Positions 19,906 to 29,863 are shown, numbered from the stretch's first letter. The stretch is DNA of 64,000 nucleotides from Lederbergia citri (GCF_018343625.1 NZ_JAGYPG010000001.1:354342-418341); one strand, 5' to 3'. The notes: a model not told the origin generated them from the letters alone. Numbers and translations: made by a program.

Positions 19906-21129
19906 ATGTTTAAAAAAATCATCAAATCCTATGACTATTCCATTATTGCTGTATACATATTACTTTGTTTGTTTGGACTTGTGATGGTTTATAGTTCAAG
20001 TATGGTTAGAGCAGTTCAATGGTACGAATATCCTCCCGATTTTTTTTATCAGAAACAAAAAATCAATTTACTAATAGGTTTTATTGTTTTCTTGTTCTTT
20101 GCTATTTTTCCGTATAAAGCATATCGTAACAAAAAATTCCTTATTTTAATGACTGGAATGGCGATACTTGGTCTATTTGCAGTAGCGGTAATAGGACACA
20201 CTACGAATAACGCACAAAGCTGGATTAGTGTAGGTGCTCGAAAAATACAGCCATCTGAATTTGTGAAGTTGAGTGTAATCATATACCTTTCAGCGGTATA
20301 CGCAAATAAACAACGTTATATCGATCATTTCAATAAAGGTGTTTTCCCACCGATATTTTTCCTGTTATTTGTCTGCTTTTTAATAAAAATAGAACCGGAT
20401 AATGGAACAGCTTTTATTACACTTTTAATAGGCATGTCCATCATACTTTGCTCCGGGATGAGTTTTCGTTCTATTTCTAAGTTAATATTACTTTGCCTAA
20501 TGATTGGATTAGTACTTTCTCCTTTTATTATAATGAAATTTGATAAGTTTTTTACGGAGGGGAATAAGGGCAGGATTGTTGGGTTCTTAGATCCTTTTGG
20601 AACATATCAAAATGAAGGAAATCAGTTGGCCAATTCCTATTTAGCTATAGGTTCAGGTGGAATAAAAGGTCTCGGATTGGGACAAAGTGTGCAAAAACTA
20701 GGATATTTACCAGAACCACATACTGATTTTATTATGGCGATCATTGCTGAAGAACTTGGAGTATTTGGTGTAGGCTTTGTACTGTTAGGACTAGCGTACC
20801 TCGTATTGAGAGGCATTTTTATTGGTATACGAAGTCGGGACTCTTTCGGTAGCATGCTTGCAATAGGAATCGCTTCTATGATTGGAATACAGTCATTTAT
20901 AAATCTTGGTGGAGTATCGGGGTTAATCCCTATTACAGGTGTAACACTTCCTTTCATTAGTTACGGAGGCTCCTCGATCCTAGTTTTATCAATAGCAATG
21001 GGCATTCTTGCGAATGTAGCCATGTTTAAAAATTTTGAGGATAGGTATGGGAAGAAAAATAGTAATCCTGAACAACCTTCGCGAATTGTACAACCGACTT
21101 TTCAACAAAAATATAATTTCCGTCAATAA
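19906..21129 (+). CDS. ftsW: Cell-division SEDS glycosyltransferase FtsW
   Basis: A 407-residue polytopic SEDS protein with about ten membrane helices. Seen: VYSSSMV near residue 30, QPSEFVKL in the helix before the catalytic region, the PEPHTDFI motif in the large extracellular loop, and ISYGGSS in the last helices. It polymerises lipid II with class B PBPs at the septum. It stands after ylaN in the usual ftsW place, while the paralog spoVE begins at 63155. A TATAAT at 19849-19854 is a likely -10, with a poor -35. RBS GGAAGAG is weak. Confidence 0.93.
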   Translation: MFKKIIKSYDYSIIAVYILLCLFGLVMVYSSSMVRAVQWYEYPPDFFYQKQKINLLIGFIVFLFFAIFPYKAYRNKKFLILMTGMAILGLFAVAVIGHTTNNAQSWISVGARKIQPSEFVKLSVIIYLSAVYANKQRYIDHFNKGVFPPIFFLLFVCFLIKIEPDNGTAFITLLIGMSIILCSGMSFRSISKLILLCLMIGLVLSPFIIMKFDKFFTEGNKGRIVGFLDPFGTYQNEGNQLANSYLAIGSGGIKGLGLGQSVQKLGYLPEPHTDFIMAIIAEELGVFGVGFVLLGLAYLVLRGIFIGIRSRDSFGSMLAIGIASMIGIQSFINLGGVSGLIPITGVTLPFISYGGSSILVLSIAMGILANVAMFKNFEDRYGKKNSNPEQPSRIVQPTFQQKYNFRQ

Positions 21130-21137
21130 AAACACAT

Positions 21138-21182
21138 TAGTAGCACAGACCCAGACCATGGTTTGTGCTACTATTTTTTTAT
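21138..21182 (+). terminator. ftsW terminator
   Basis: TAGTAGCACA (21138-21147) and TGTGCTACTA (21164-21173), ten perfect pairs, then TTTTTTT. Confidence 0.92.
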
Positions 21183-21294
21183 AATAGAGTAATCCGAAGA
21201 CGAACAAACACTAGGACTAAACAGAGTCAGTTTTGAAAAACCCACCTACTTCACACTCTTATGTAAATCAGAACACTTGACTAGAAATATGAAA

Positions 21295-21637
21295 GGGGCT
21301 GTCTAATAAGTCACTAAAAATAAAACAAATGTAGAAAAAAACGGGTCGTTTATCTCTAATAGATGGCACATACTTGATTTTGGAACAATGTTGATTGGAG
21401 CGGAAGGTGTGAGACGCCTGTGAGAATACGGGACATTGGAGATCCCGCAGATTAGAAAAGCGAAGGCGACTGTTCAGCGTTGTACGAGAGGGAGACTTTC
21501 ACGCACTGAGTTAATGGAAACATGGCGAGGCTGGAAAAGCGGAAGGCGGAAATCAACGGACCAGATAAGAAGAAACAAATAAATAAAAAGAGAGGGGCTT
21601 CTCAAAAGTCAATTAATACGACTTTTGGGACAGTCCC
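21295..21637 (+). mobile_element. MITE-like element enclosing a dispersed repeat
   Basis: GGGGCTGTCTAATAAGTC (21295-21312) and GACTTTTGGGACAGTCCC (21620-21637) are inverted termini matching at 14 of 18 positions, about 343 bases apart. The interior holds a decayed copy (21390-21557) of a repeat framed by TTGATTGGAGCGG and GCGGAAATCAAC that recurs at 46859-46986 and 47300-47425. The right terminus also pairs with an inner copy (21587-21610) to make a strong hairpin ending in a minus-strand T-rich run, which should terminate ctaA. No ORF; no clear target duplication. B. subtilis has pycA here. Confidence 0.5.
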
Positions 21638-21640
21638 TCT

Positions 21641-22609
21641 TTAATGAATAATTGCTTCTGATGATTTAACTTTTGTACTTGAAGAATGATCAACAGATTC
21701 TTCTGCATTTATATGATTATTACGTGTAAGTAACATGAGGAAATAGCTTAATAAGCCAAATAAAAATGATATAAACAATGCATGAGCAAGTGCAAAGTAA
21801 ATATTCAAACTTGTTATTACCACGATGGCTCCAGCCGTTACTTGAAGTGTAACGATAATAAATGCAATAATCCAGCCCCAATACATCACTTTTTGATGTT
21901 TATAATGTTTCATAGAAATTATCATAATATAACCAATCCACAGGAAAATGATTCCTGCAGCAAGTCGATGGCCCATTTGGATCCATTCATACATATTATT
22001 AGGAAGAGAGAAACTCCCATTTATACACATTGGCCAGTCTCTGCATACTAGACTTGCATCGGTATGTCTCACTAAGGCTCCAGTATATACGACTGCATAA
22101 CTGTAAATGGTTACTCCAATTATATGTCTCTTCATTCTTTTATCGATAACAAGATTATTTGTATCGAATTTTTGATCGACTTCAAAAATAAGTAATGTTA
22201 AAAGAAAAACAGCTGCGAAAGAAATGAGTGATATTCCAAAATGAAGTGCCAAAACAAATTTCGATTGAGGCCATAAAACAGCTGCAGCACCTATTAATGC
22301 TTGCAGCATTAAGAAAGTAATTGAAAGAATAGCAAGAGTTTTAGTTTCCTTTTTATGTCCGATAGCTTTCCAAGACCATATTGCAAGGGTCAATACGAAA
22401 ATTGCTGCACTGCCTGAAACAAGGCGATGAGCTAATTCAATTATCAACTCAGAAGTTATTTCTTTTGGTAACCATTCTCCATTACAAAGTGGCCATGATC
22501 TTCCGCATCCCATACCTGAATCAGTTTTCGTCACCAATGCACCACCTAGTAAAACTCCTAACATGATTATAGTAGTAGTGACAGAAAACCATTTTAATTT
22601 CCGGTGCAA
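21641..22609 (-). CDS. ctaA: Heme A synthase
   Basis: A 322-residue membrane protein with eight helices in two homologous halves. It oxidises the C8 methyl of heme O to give heme A for the caa3 oxidase. Seen: the disulfide-forming loop C35-GRSWPL-C42 of the first half, a similar C-RDWPMC loop in the second, and heme-ligand His in ELAHR, LHFGIS, QMGHR and LAHALF. Start is TTG 22609 with AGAAGGTGAT upstream. It is divergent from ctaB but the gap is about 1.1 kb, larger than usual because of repeat and transposon debris. The substrate heme O comes from CtaB. Confidence 0.93.
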   Translation of the reverse strand: MHRKLKWFSVTTTIIMLGVLLGGALVTKTDSGMGCGRSWPLCNGEWLPKEITSELIIELAHRLVSGSAAIFVLTLAIWSWKAIGHKKETKTLAILSITFLMLQALIGAAAVLWPQSKFVLALHFGISLISFAAVFLLTLLIFEVDQKFDTNNLVIDKRMKRHIIGVTIYSYAVVYTGALVRHTDASLVCRDWPMCINGSFSLPNNMYEWIQMGHRLAAGIIFLWIGYIMIISMKHYKHQKVMYWGWIIAFIIVTLQVTAGAIVVITSLNIYFALAHALFISFLFGLLSYFLMLLTRNNHINAEESVDHSSSTKVKSSEAIIH

Positions 22610-22687
22610 TTTATCACCTTCTTACATATTTATCATTTTTTGTGCTAAGGAAATTATAGATTGGACATTTTGAATAACTTTTAAGAA

Positions 22688-22770
22688 GGGAGTTCCCATC
22701 TAGCGCAAGCAGACAGTGAGTAGAAACTTTCGGTTTCTGTTGCATAAGTTAACATCGCCTAGGCTTAGTT
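22688..22770 (-). repeat. Dispersed repeat tail, inverted partial copy
   Basis: Read on the minus strand, GATGTTAACTTATGCAACAG, then GAAACCGAAAGTTT and TGCTTGCGCTAGATGGGAAC resemble the tail module at 2010-2090 and 38520-38585. It occupies part of the 1.1 kb gap between ctaA and ctaB. Confidence 0.6.
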
Positions 22771-23039
22771 CAGCTGCAGGAGTTTGCGCTTTTATTCTTT
22801 AATAGTAATAACATTACCGATACTACATAAACATATGAAAAAATACAACTGACAATATTGTTACAGATTTTCCGAACGAGAAAGCCCACTACGGTAGGAT
22901 AGTACCCCTTTAGTGGTGGGATGAAAGTGAGGTCAAATACGGAGTGGCATAGAAAAACAAAGGTTTGTGCCACTTCAAGCATTTGAAATCCTTTTTTAGC
23001 CGTTTATAGTATAGCATTCAATCACCCGTTTCCACCACC

Positions 23040-23361
23040 TTTCACACAATAGAGGGGAACGTATAATGTGGCTACCGAAGCTATGCAGACGTAAACGCCT
23101 CTATCAACATTGCTAAAAGCGGTAAGTAGTTTCGCAATAGAAAAGGTGGCGGAAAAAATTAGTGTCGTGGTCACAGCGGCACCGCCTATTTCGGTACATG
23201 TGTAGCATAGATACATAGAAAGGAACGAAGTAGGGAAATTAGAGGCCCTTAACTTGCAGGCTGTTTAAAAACAGAAATGGATTGCGAACGGAAAGTCATG
23301 CAAGAATCCCACTCGTTCACCGTAAGGTGTAGAGCTTGCGGCTTTAGCCGTGGAAGTCTCA
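23040..23361 (+). pseudogene. Relic of an IS200/IS605-family TnpB with 3-prime omega-RNA-like end
   Basis: At 23067-23129 one frame reads CGYRSYADVNASINIAKSGK and stops; this is the zinc-ribbon C-terminus of TnpB (CGY..ADVNASINI). The frame is interrupted just upstream by TAA, and the first CxxC and the RuvC domain are gone. From 23303 to 23361 the DNA has the fold of a TnpB guide-RNA scaffold end: CACC-GTAA-GGTG (23318-23329), CGGCT-TT-AGCCG (23339-23350) and an outer CCAC/GTGG pair, then TCTCAAA, the likely element end. No tnpA or left end is recognised. The remaining gap bases show nothing coding. Confidence 0.7.
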
Positions 23362-23716
23362 AAAAGGAATCTATCGATTCGATTACTTGATTAACATGGA
23401 GTAATTTGTTAAAAATGGATACAGATAAACCAATTGTCAATATATTGTCATGGTTTGGACATACTCTAATCACGAGGATTGTACAATATCGTCATAAATT
23501 ATGATTTAATATGTAATTGGACCGTAATTTTTTTCATTGCTTTCAGTACATTATTTTTGCCAAAATATGCTACAATATAAAGGTTAATCTAAGTACTTCA
23601 TACATAATAGAATTAATGAACATTTACTGAAATTTATACTAAAAACGGGAAAAGCAATGAGAAATGCATTATAGTTATGTATGAAATTATATTTTTTATA
23701 GAGAGGAGGAATAAGA

Positions 23717-24631
23717 ATGGGAAACAGTCGTATTCTGACAACAATGGATGAGACATCAAGCCCTCCGAAAATTGGCTTGAAAGATTTTACTGCACTTATT
23801 AAAATTGGAATTGTCAATTCAAATTTAATCACTACATTTACTGGTCTGTGGCTAGCCTTTTTATTTACTGGGAATCATTTTCTACAGTCAATAGATATTG
23901 TTATATATACATTGCTAGGGTCTTCACTTATCATTGCCGGCTCTTGTGCACTGAATAATTACATAGATCGAGATATTGATCCAATCATGAAGCGTACTAA
24001 AAACCGCCCAACTGTGACTGGTAAAATAAGTGGTTCAAAAGTATTGACACTTGGCTTTACGTTCGTAGGTCTTGGATTGATAATGTTGTTTATGACGAAT
24101 ATTACAACAGGCATTGTTGGTATTATCGGTGTGTTTAGCTATGTTGTCTTATATAGTCTCTGGTCAAAGAGATTGTATGTCAGCAATACAGTCATTGGTA
24201 GTATATCTGGCGCAGTTCCTCCTTTAATTGGTTGGGCAGCTGTTGATCCGTCATTGCCGCCTATGGCATGGATGCTTTTTCTACTAATGTTTGTATGGCA
24301 ACCACCCCATTTTTACGCATTGGCTATGAGAAGGGTAGACGAATATAGAGCTGCATCTATTCCCATGCTGCCAGTTGTAAAAGGATTTGCTATTACAAAG
24401 AGACATATCCTTATTTGGGTAGCTTTATTATTGCCAATTCCATTTTTCATGTCCTCACTAGGAATTCCTTTTATCATCCTAGCTACGCTCCTTAATATTG
24501 GTTGGCTTGTAATGGGGATTAATGGGTATAGAAATAAGGATGAAAAAAAATGGGCTACACGCATGTTTGTATATTCGATTAACTATTTGACGATTCTGTT
24601 TACTGCAATGGTAATATTATCGGTTTTTTAA
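23717..24631 (+). CDS. ctaB: Protoheme IX farnesyltransferase (heme O synthase)
   Basis: A 304-residue UbiA-family prenyltransferase with about nine membrane helices. It adds a farnesyl group to heme B to make heme O. The first Asp motif is N80-NYIDRDID (D84, D88); the second region is YSLWSKR. RBS GAGAGGAGGAAT before the ATG. Starts the ctaBCDEF(G) run. Upstream, TGCTACAAT near 23569 is an extended -10 candidate. Confidence 0.95.
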   Translation: MGNSRILTTMDETSSPPKIGLKDFTALIKIGIVNSNLITTFTGLWLAFLFTGNHFLQSIDIVIYTLLGSSLIIAGSCALNNYIDRDIDPIMKRTKNRPTVTGKISGSKVLTLGFTFVGLGLIMLFMTNITTGIVGIIGVFSYVVLYSLWSKRLYVSNTVIGSISGAVPPLIGWAAVDPSLPPMAWMLFLLMFVWQPPHFYALAMRRVDEYRAASIPMLPVVKGFAITKRHILIWVALLLPIPFFMSSLGIPFIILATLLNIGWLVMGINGYRNKDEKKWATRMFVYSINYLTILFTAMVILSVF

Positions 24632-24723
24632 AGGGAATTCTTTCTAACATTAGAAATCCAAATACTGAAGACTTGGTCTTAATGACCACGAAGACACATA
24701 TGAAAGAGGGGTTTAATTAAACT

Positions 24724-25809
24724 ATGAAACAATGGCTGCAAAAAGGGCGTCTTTTGTCAGTTTTTGCGTTATTAGCGCTTGTTCTTTCTGGTTGCGGCAA
24801 GCCTTACCTGTCTGCACTAAAGCCAGCTGGTGAAGTTGCTAAACAGCAATACGATCTCATAATGTTCAGCTTAGGCATCATGACTTTGGTTGTTGTTGTA
24901 GTATGCGTCATTTTCGTTTTGGTTATCGTTCGCTTTCGCCGTACAAAAGAAAATGAACATAAAATACCTAAACAGGTTGAAGGAAGTCATACTTTAGAAA
25001 TTGTTTGGACGATTATTCCTATTATTTTACTATTAATTCTTGCTGTTCCTACAGTTGCCGTTACATTCAGTCAAGGTGATGTAGCTGCAATGGACGAGAA
25101 AGATGAGGAAGGTAATCCTACAGCATTAGTAGTAAATGTTCGTGCTCATCTATATTGGTGGGAATTTGAATATCCTAATTTAGGTATTGTCACGAGTCAA
25201 GATCTTGTTATACCTACGGAAGAAAGAGTTTATTTTAATTTGACTTCTGCGGATATTAAACACTCTTTCTGGATTCCTCCATTAGGTGGAAAACTTGATA
25301 CAAATCCTGACAACATTAATAAGTTCTTCCTAACTGTAGATCAAGATAAAGCAACTGAAGTGGGAGAAATTTTTTATGGTAAATGTGCCGAGCTTTGTGG
25401 ACCTTCCCATGCATATATGGATTTCAAAGTGAAGGCGTTGCCTAAAAATGAATTTGATCAATGGGTCGCAGACATGCAAAATACTAAAGCACCTACTCCT
25501 TCAACAGAAGTAGCGAGTAAAGGTGAAGAAATCTTCAACAACAGCTGTCTTCAATGTCACGCAATTGATCCAAGTAATGAAGCACCAGCAGCAGGAAGAA
25601 TTGCTCCAAATCTTGCAAACTTTGCAGAGAGAGAAAAAATCGCTGGTATCTTAGATCATAATGAAGATGAATTAAAAAGATGGATTAGAGAATCCGATGA
25701 GATTAAACCAGGAAATAAAATGCCTGTTTTCTCAAAAGAACAGATTAGTGATGCAGACTTAGATGCTCTTGCAGCATATTTAATGGAGCTTAAAGTACAA
25801 AATAAATAA
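24724..25809 (+). CDS. ctaC: Cytochrome caa3 oxidase subunit II with fused cytochrome c domain
   Basis: 361 residues. Lipoprotein signal peptide with lipobox LSGC (C24); two membrane helices (about 45-67 and 88-110); a cupredoxin domain with the CuA site C221-AEL-C225-GPS-H229; and a C-terminal cytochrome c domain with heme site C275-LQ-C278-H279 and a downstream Met ligand in GNKMPVF. It passes electrons from its own heme c through CuA to subunit I. The only upstream purine site, GAGGGG, is about 14 bases from the ATG, so start efficiency may be low. Confidence 0.95.
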   Translation: MKQWLQKGRLLSVFALLALVLSGCGKPYLSALKPAGEVAKQQYDLIMFSLGIMTLVVVVVCVIFVLVIVRFRRTKENEHKIPKQVEGSHTLEIVWTIIPIILLLILAVPTVAVTFSQGDVAAMDEKDEEGNPTALVVNVRAHLYWWEFEYPNLGIVTSQDLVIPTEERVYFNLTSADIKHSFWIPPLGGKLDTNPDNINKFFLTVDQDKATEVGEIFYGKCAELCGPSHAYMDFKVKALPKNEFDQWVADMQNTKAPTPSTEVASKGEEIFNNSCLQCHAIDPSNEAPAAGRIAPNLANFAEREKIAGILDHNEDELKRWIRESDEIKPGNKMPVFSKEQISDADLDALAAYLMELKVQNK

Positions 25810-25836
25810 TAGCTCCGAAACGAAGGAGGTTTAAAT

Positions 25837-27705
25837 GTGAGTAGTATTGCTCAAAAAAGAGGCTTCGGTGCAACAGTTTGGGACTATATGACAACTGTCG
25901 ACCACAAGAAGATTGCCATACTCTATATCGCGGCAGGTGGATTCTTCTTTCTACTCGGTGGAATCGAAGCAATGATTATTCGTATTCAATTGGCTGTTCC
26001 TGACAGTGGTTTTGTCAGTGCTGGATTATTTAATGAAATGATTACGATGCATGGTGTAACGATGATTTTCCTTGCCGCCATGCCGATATTAATTGGTTTT
26101 ATGAACTTAGTCATGCCGTTGCAAATTGGTGCACGGGACGTTGCCTTTCCTTTCTTGAATTCATTAGGTTTTTGGTTATTTTTCTTTGGAGGATTGCTTT
26201 TAAACCTTTCTTGGTTCTTAGGGGGAGCGCCAGATGCCGGTTGGACATCATATGCTTCGTTATCACTTAATTCCCAAACTCATGGAATTGACTTTTACGC
26301 ATTAGGACTTCAAATATCAGGTTTTGGTACGTTAATGGGTGGTATTAACTTCCTAGTAACCATTATTAATATGCGTGCGCCAGGGATGACATATATGCGT
26401 ATGCCAATGTTCTCTTGGACGACTTTTGTTGCATCTGCTTTAATCCTATTTGCTTTCCCGCCATTAACAGTTGGTTTATTCCTTCTTACATTCGATAGAA
26501 TGTTCGGGGCAAACTTCTTTAATGTGGCTATGGGTGGTAATACGATTATCTGGGAGCATCTCTTCTGGATTTTTGGACACCCTGAAGTATATATTTTAAT
26601 ACTGCCAGCATTCGGTATATTTTCTGAAATTTTCTCCACATTCTCAAGAAAGAGATTGTTCGGGTATTCCTCAATGGTATTTGCAACTGTCTTAATTGGT
26701 TTTCTTGGATTCATGGTGTGGGCTCATCACATGTTTACTGTTGGTCTAGGAAATATAGCAAACGCAATTTTTGCCGTTGCATCATTTGCTATCGGTGTTC
26801 CGACTGGTATTAAAATATTTAACTGGTTGTTTACGATGTGGGGCGGAAATATTAAATTTACTACACCTATGCTTTGGGCGGCTGCCTTTATTCCTTCCTT
26901 TGTAATGGGTGGGGTAACAGGTATCATGGTTGCTACTGCACCTGCAGATTATCAATTCCATGATACATATTTCGTAGTTGCTCACTTCCACTATGTAATT
27001 GTAGGTGGAGTTGTATTCGCTATATTAGCAGCTACACATTTCTATTGGCCGAAAGCATTTGGTACGATGCTTAATGAGACTCTTGGAAAAATTACATGGG
27101 CACTTTTCGTAGTAGGTTTCCATTTAACTTTCTTTATCCAACACTTCTTAGGTTTAATGGGAATGCCACGCCGTATTGCTACTTATCTTGACGGTCAAGG
27201 TTTAAATACCGGAAACTTAGTTAGTTCAATAGGTGCTGGTTTAATGGCTTTAGGTATTATTGTACTCTTAATCAATATTGTGATTACATCTGTTAAAAAT
27301 GTTAAAGTTGGAAATGACCCTTGGGAAGATGGAAGAACTCTTGAATGGGCGCTGCCGTCACCGCCACCTTTTTATAATTTCAAACAACTACCATTCGTTC
27401 GTGGTATTGACACTTACTGGATCGAAAAGATGGAAGGTAAAAAAGGAGTCACACCTGCTGAGCCTTTAGGAGATATTCATATGCCGAATGGATCGATTCT
27501 CCCTGTGTTTATTTCACTAGGTTTCTTTATCGCTGCATTTGGTAGTGTTTATCGTGTTGAGAAGCCATGGGGACTCGCCGTGTTAATTATCGGACTTGTA
27601 GTTGCATTTGGCTCTATGTTACTAAGATCTTTAAAAGATGATCATGGTTTCCATATTCCAAAATCGGAATTAACGGATGATAAAGATAAGGGGGTAAGGG
27701 CATAA
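25837..27705 (+). CDS. ctaD: Cytochrome caa3 oxidase subunit I
   Basis: A 622-residue heme-copper oxidase subunit I with twelve core helices plus two extra at the C-terminus typical of the Bacillus caa3 form. Ligands seen: the heme a His in MHGVTMI, the CuB His and cross-linked Tyr in HPEVYI, the CuB HH pair in WAHHMFT, and the two heme ligands in HFHYV. It reduces oxygen and pumps protons. GTG start with AAGGAGG six bases upstream. Overlaps ctaE by one base (TAATG). Confidence 0.96.
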   Translation: MSSIAQKRGFGATVWDYMTTVDHKKIAILYIAAGGFFFLLGGIEAMIIRIQLAVPDSGFVSAGLFNEMITMHGVTMIFLAAMPILIGFMNLVMPLQIGARDVAFPFLNSLGFWLFFFGGLLLNLSWFLGGAPDAGWTSYASLSLNSQTHGIDFYALGLQISGFGTLMGGINFLVTIINMRAPGMTYMRMPMFSWTTFVASALILFAFPPLTVGLFLLTFDRMFGANFFNVAMGGNTIIWEHLFWIFGHPEVYILILPAFGIFSEIFSTFSRKRLFGYSSMVFATVLIGFLGFMVWAHHMFTVGLGNIANAIFAVASFAIGVPTGIKIFNWLFTMWGGNIKFTTPMLWAAAFIPSFVMGGVTGIMVATAPADYQFHDTYFVVAHFHYVIVGGVVFAILAATHFYWPKAFGTMLNETLGKITWALFVVGFHLTFFIQHFLGLMGMPRRIATYLDGQGLNTGNLVSSIGAGLMALGIIVLLINIVITSVKNVKVGNDPWEDGRTLEWALPSPPPFYNFKQLPFVRGIDTYWIEKMEGKKGVTPAEPLGDIHMPNGSILPVFISLGFFIAAFGSVYRVEKPWGLAVLIIGLVVAFGSMLLRSLKDDHGFHIPKSELTDDKDKGVRA

Positions 27706-28331
27706 TGCATGTTGAAGAACAATTTACACCAAAAACATGGCCTGAGGCACCCGAAAGAGCAACATTAGAAGGTAAAAACAAATTTTTGGGTTTTTGGTTC
27801 TTCCTTGGAGGAGAAACTGTATTATTCGCGTCTTTCTTCGCGACATATTTGGCTTTAAAGGATAAAGTTCCAAAGCAAGGCGATCTAGTTTCAACAGATT
27901 TATTTGAACTGCCATTAGCCTTTATCATGACTATGGTACTTTTAACAAGCTCTATCACAAGCGTATATGCTATTTACCATATGAAAAATTATCACTTTAA
28001 GAAAATGCAGGCTTGGTTACTTATTACGGTACTATTGGGATTAACTTTCCTTGGGTTTGAAATATATGAATTTTATCATTATACTCATGGATTAGGATTC
28101 GGCTACACGCACAGTGCATTCAGCTCTGCATTCTATACACTTGTTGGATTTCACGGTGGGCACGTAGTTTTCGGTCTTAGCTGGATTATAGCCCTTATGG
28201 TGAGAAATTCAAAAAGAGGCTTGAACTTAGCTAATGCACCAAAATTTTATATTGCAAGCCTATACTGGCACTTTATTGACGTAGTATGGGTATTTATTTT
28301 CACTGTCGTATATTTAATGGGGATGGTGTGA
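27705..28331 (+). CDS. ctaE: Cytochrome caa3 oxidase subunit III
   Basis: 208 residues with five membrane helices, the short form of subunit III. Seen: KFLGFWFFLGGE in the first helix, the GFHGGHV segment in the fourth and SLYWHFIDVVW in the last, all typical. It stabilises the subunit I core. Translation is coupled to ctaD by a TAATG overlap. Confidence 0.95.
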   Translation: MHVEEQFTPKTWPEAPERATLEGKNKFLGFWFFLGGETVLFASFFATYLALKDKVPKQGDLVSTDLFELPLAFIMTMVLLTSSITSVYAIYHMKNYHFKKMQAWLLITVLLGLTFLGFEIYEFYHYTHGLGFGYTHSAFSSAFYTLVGFHGGHVVFGLSWIIALMVRNSKRGLNLANAPKFYIASLYWHFIDVVWVFIFTVVYLMGMV

Positions 28332-28337
28332 TAAAAG

Positions 28338-28670
28338 ATGGAAAACCAACAAATTAATTCTGGCAATGCCAGAGTAGATTATGAATATCGCCGGAGAAGA
28401 AATGCAGAGGAAATGCGTCATCAAGTTATTTCCTTCGCGATCTCCATATTCTTGACTCTAGTAGCATTCGGTTCCGTTTTGGCTGGATTTGATAAATGGT
28501 TCGTCGTTCCATTTATCTTAATGCTAGCTATCGTACAAGTAATTTTTCAGTTGTATTACTTTATGCACATGGCTAATAAGGGGCATGAAGCACCACAGTT
28601 ATTTATTTACGGAGGGGTCATTATTGGCTTTGCAGCAATACTAACCTTCCTTACAATTGTTTGGATCTAA
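28338..28670 (+). CDS. ctaF: Cytochrome caa3 oxidase subunit IV
   Basis: 110 residues with three membrane helices (about 30-48, 55-73 and 84-104). The sequence QLYYFMHMANKGHE is typical of bacterial subunit IV. Six bases after ctaE; a strong terminator follows. Confidence 0.92.
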   Translation: MENQQINSGNARVDYEYRRRRNAEEMRHQVISFAISIFLTLVAFGSVLAGFDKWFVVPFILMLAIVQVIFQLYYFMHMANKGHEAPQLFIYGGVIIGFAAILTFLTIVWI

Positions 28671-28681
28671 AAACATATCGA

Positions 28682-28713
28682 AGCCAGCCAAAATTTATGG
28701 CTGGCTTTTTTCG
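28682..28713 (+). terminator. ctaBCDEF terminator
   Basis: AGCCAGCCA (28682-28690) and TGGCTGGCT (28698-28706), nine perfect pairs, then TTTTTCG. Confidence 0.92.
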
Positions 28714-28721
28714 ATTCTTAG

Positions 28722-28840
28722 GAATTTATTAATTGGAACTTTGCAGATAACTTTTAAGGAGGTAGTTCCGTCTAGCTCCAGCGCCTAGCAAACTTTCGGT
28801 TTCTTCCTACGATAAGTCAACATTGCTCTTGCGCTTTTGT
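28722..28840 (-). repeat. Dispersed repeat tail, inverted copy between ctaF and ctaG
   Basis: Contains TTAATTGGAACT, TAACTTTTAAGGAGGTAGTT, GTCTAGCTCCAGCGCCTAG and TTTCGGTTTCTTCCTACGAT in order. The same blocks recur inverted at 2010-2110 and 30470-30535 and in the same orientation at 44638-44720. Confidence 0.8.
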
Positions 28841-28878
28841 TCTATTTGGATTGTTCATGAACTTGTCATTTGGCTGCG

Positions 28879-28908
28879 TTGAAGTGTGATATGTAAAAAA
28901 GGTATAAT
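28879..28908 (+). promoter_or_regulatory. Sigma-A promoter of ctaG
   Basis: TTGAAG (28879-28884), an 18-base spacer and a perfect TATAAT (28903-28908), 38 bases before the ctaG ATG. It shows that ctaG is transcribed apart from ctaBCDEF. Confidence 0.7.
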
Positions 28909-28946
28909 AAATATGGGCTTAATCCAAATAACGAGGTGACAGAGAA

Positions 28947-29858
28947 ATGCCTTTAAGTATTTTTGGATTCCGAGCATTGTGGAGTCCTTATTTTCTTCTA
29001 TTTACACTTTTACTGATTGCAGGGTTTTTTTATATAACTATAAAAAAGCGGCATAAATTTAAAGACAGTGAGCCATTAAAGCCAAGTCAAGCAGTTTTAT
29101 TTCTTTTAGCTATGATTCTGCTATATATCATTAAGGGTTCTCCAGTAGACTTGGTTGCTCATATTATGTTTACATTCCATATGGTACAAATGGCTTTCCT
29201 TTATTTAATTATTCCGCCGATTCTCATTGCAAGTGTACCTAATTGGCTTTGGGAAAGAATCATTGATTTGCCTTTTATTAGAAAAATATTTAAATTTTTC
29301 ACTAAGCCATTGATTGCTCTAGTATTATTTAATGGATTGTTTTCTATTTACCATATCCCTCTGGTAATGGATTATGTTAAAATGAACTTCTTTTTACATG
29401 CCATTTATACAATTATTTTATTTATTTTTGCCATTTTCTTGTGGTGGCCATTAATAAATAAATTACCTGGTCATCATCAACTTCATGGTCTTAAGAAGTT
29501 AGGTTATATCATTGGTGATGGAGTTTTGTTAACACCAGCATGTGGGCTCATCATTTTTGCTCCTGCAGCGATGTATGCCACTTATACTGATGGGGACATG
29601 TGGCTGAAGGCTATGGCTCTTTGTGTACCTGGAAGTACATTATCAGGATTATCGATCAGTGGACCAGAATTATTTACAAACATGAAAGCGATAGAAGATC
29701 AACAGCTTGGTGGAGTACTTATGAAAATTATTCAGGAAATTGTTCTAGGCTTTATGCTTATAAAAATATTTTTTGAATGGTTTAAAAAAGAACAAGAGGA
29801 TGCTGAGAAAATTAATGAAGCGGCGTTGCTTCAAAATGAACCTCATCCTGCTGAATAA
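28947..29858 (+). CDS. ctaG: Cytochrome caa3 oxidase assembly factor CtaG
   Basis: 303 residues, seven membrane helices, with a Glu-rich cytoplasmic tail. Seen: GSPVDLVAHIMFTFHMVQM with conserved His in a middle helix, LWWPLINKLPG, and the LTPACGLIIF segment. Family members supply copper to the oxidase during assembly in Bacillus. RBS GAGGTGA. It is cut off from ctaF by a terminator and a repeat and has its own promoter. Confidence 0.92.
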   Translation: MPLSIFGFRALWSPYFLLFTLLLIAGFFYITIKKRHKFKDSEPLKPSQAVLFLLAMILLYIIKGSPVDLVAHIMFTFHMVQMAFLYLIIPPILIASVPNWLWERIIDLPFIRKIFKFFTKPLIALVLFNGLFSIYHIPLVMDYVKMNFFLHAIYTIILFIFAIFLWWPLINKLPGHHQLHGLKKLGYIIGDGVLLTPACGLIIFAPAAMYATYTDGDMWLKAMALCVPGSTLSGLSISGPELFTNMKAIEDQQLGGVLMKIIQEIVLGFMLIKIFFEWFKKEQEDAEKINEAALLQNEPHPAE

Positions 29859-29863
29859 TGGAC

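Noticed and set aside
22770..22982. 70-codon minus-strand ORF near the TnpB relic
   Set aside because: No recognisable family or ribosome site; it crosses repeat and transposon debris.
23560..23716. ResD-type activation site upstream of ctaB
   Set aside because: Only an extended -10 candidate could be supported; no clear ResD box was seen.
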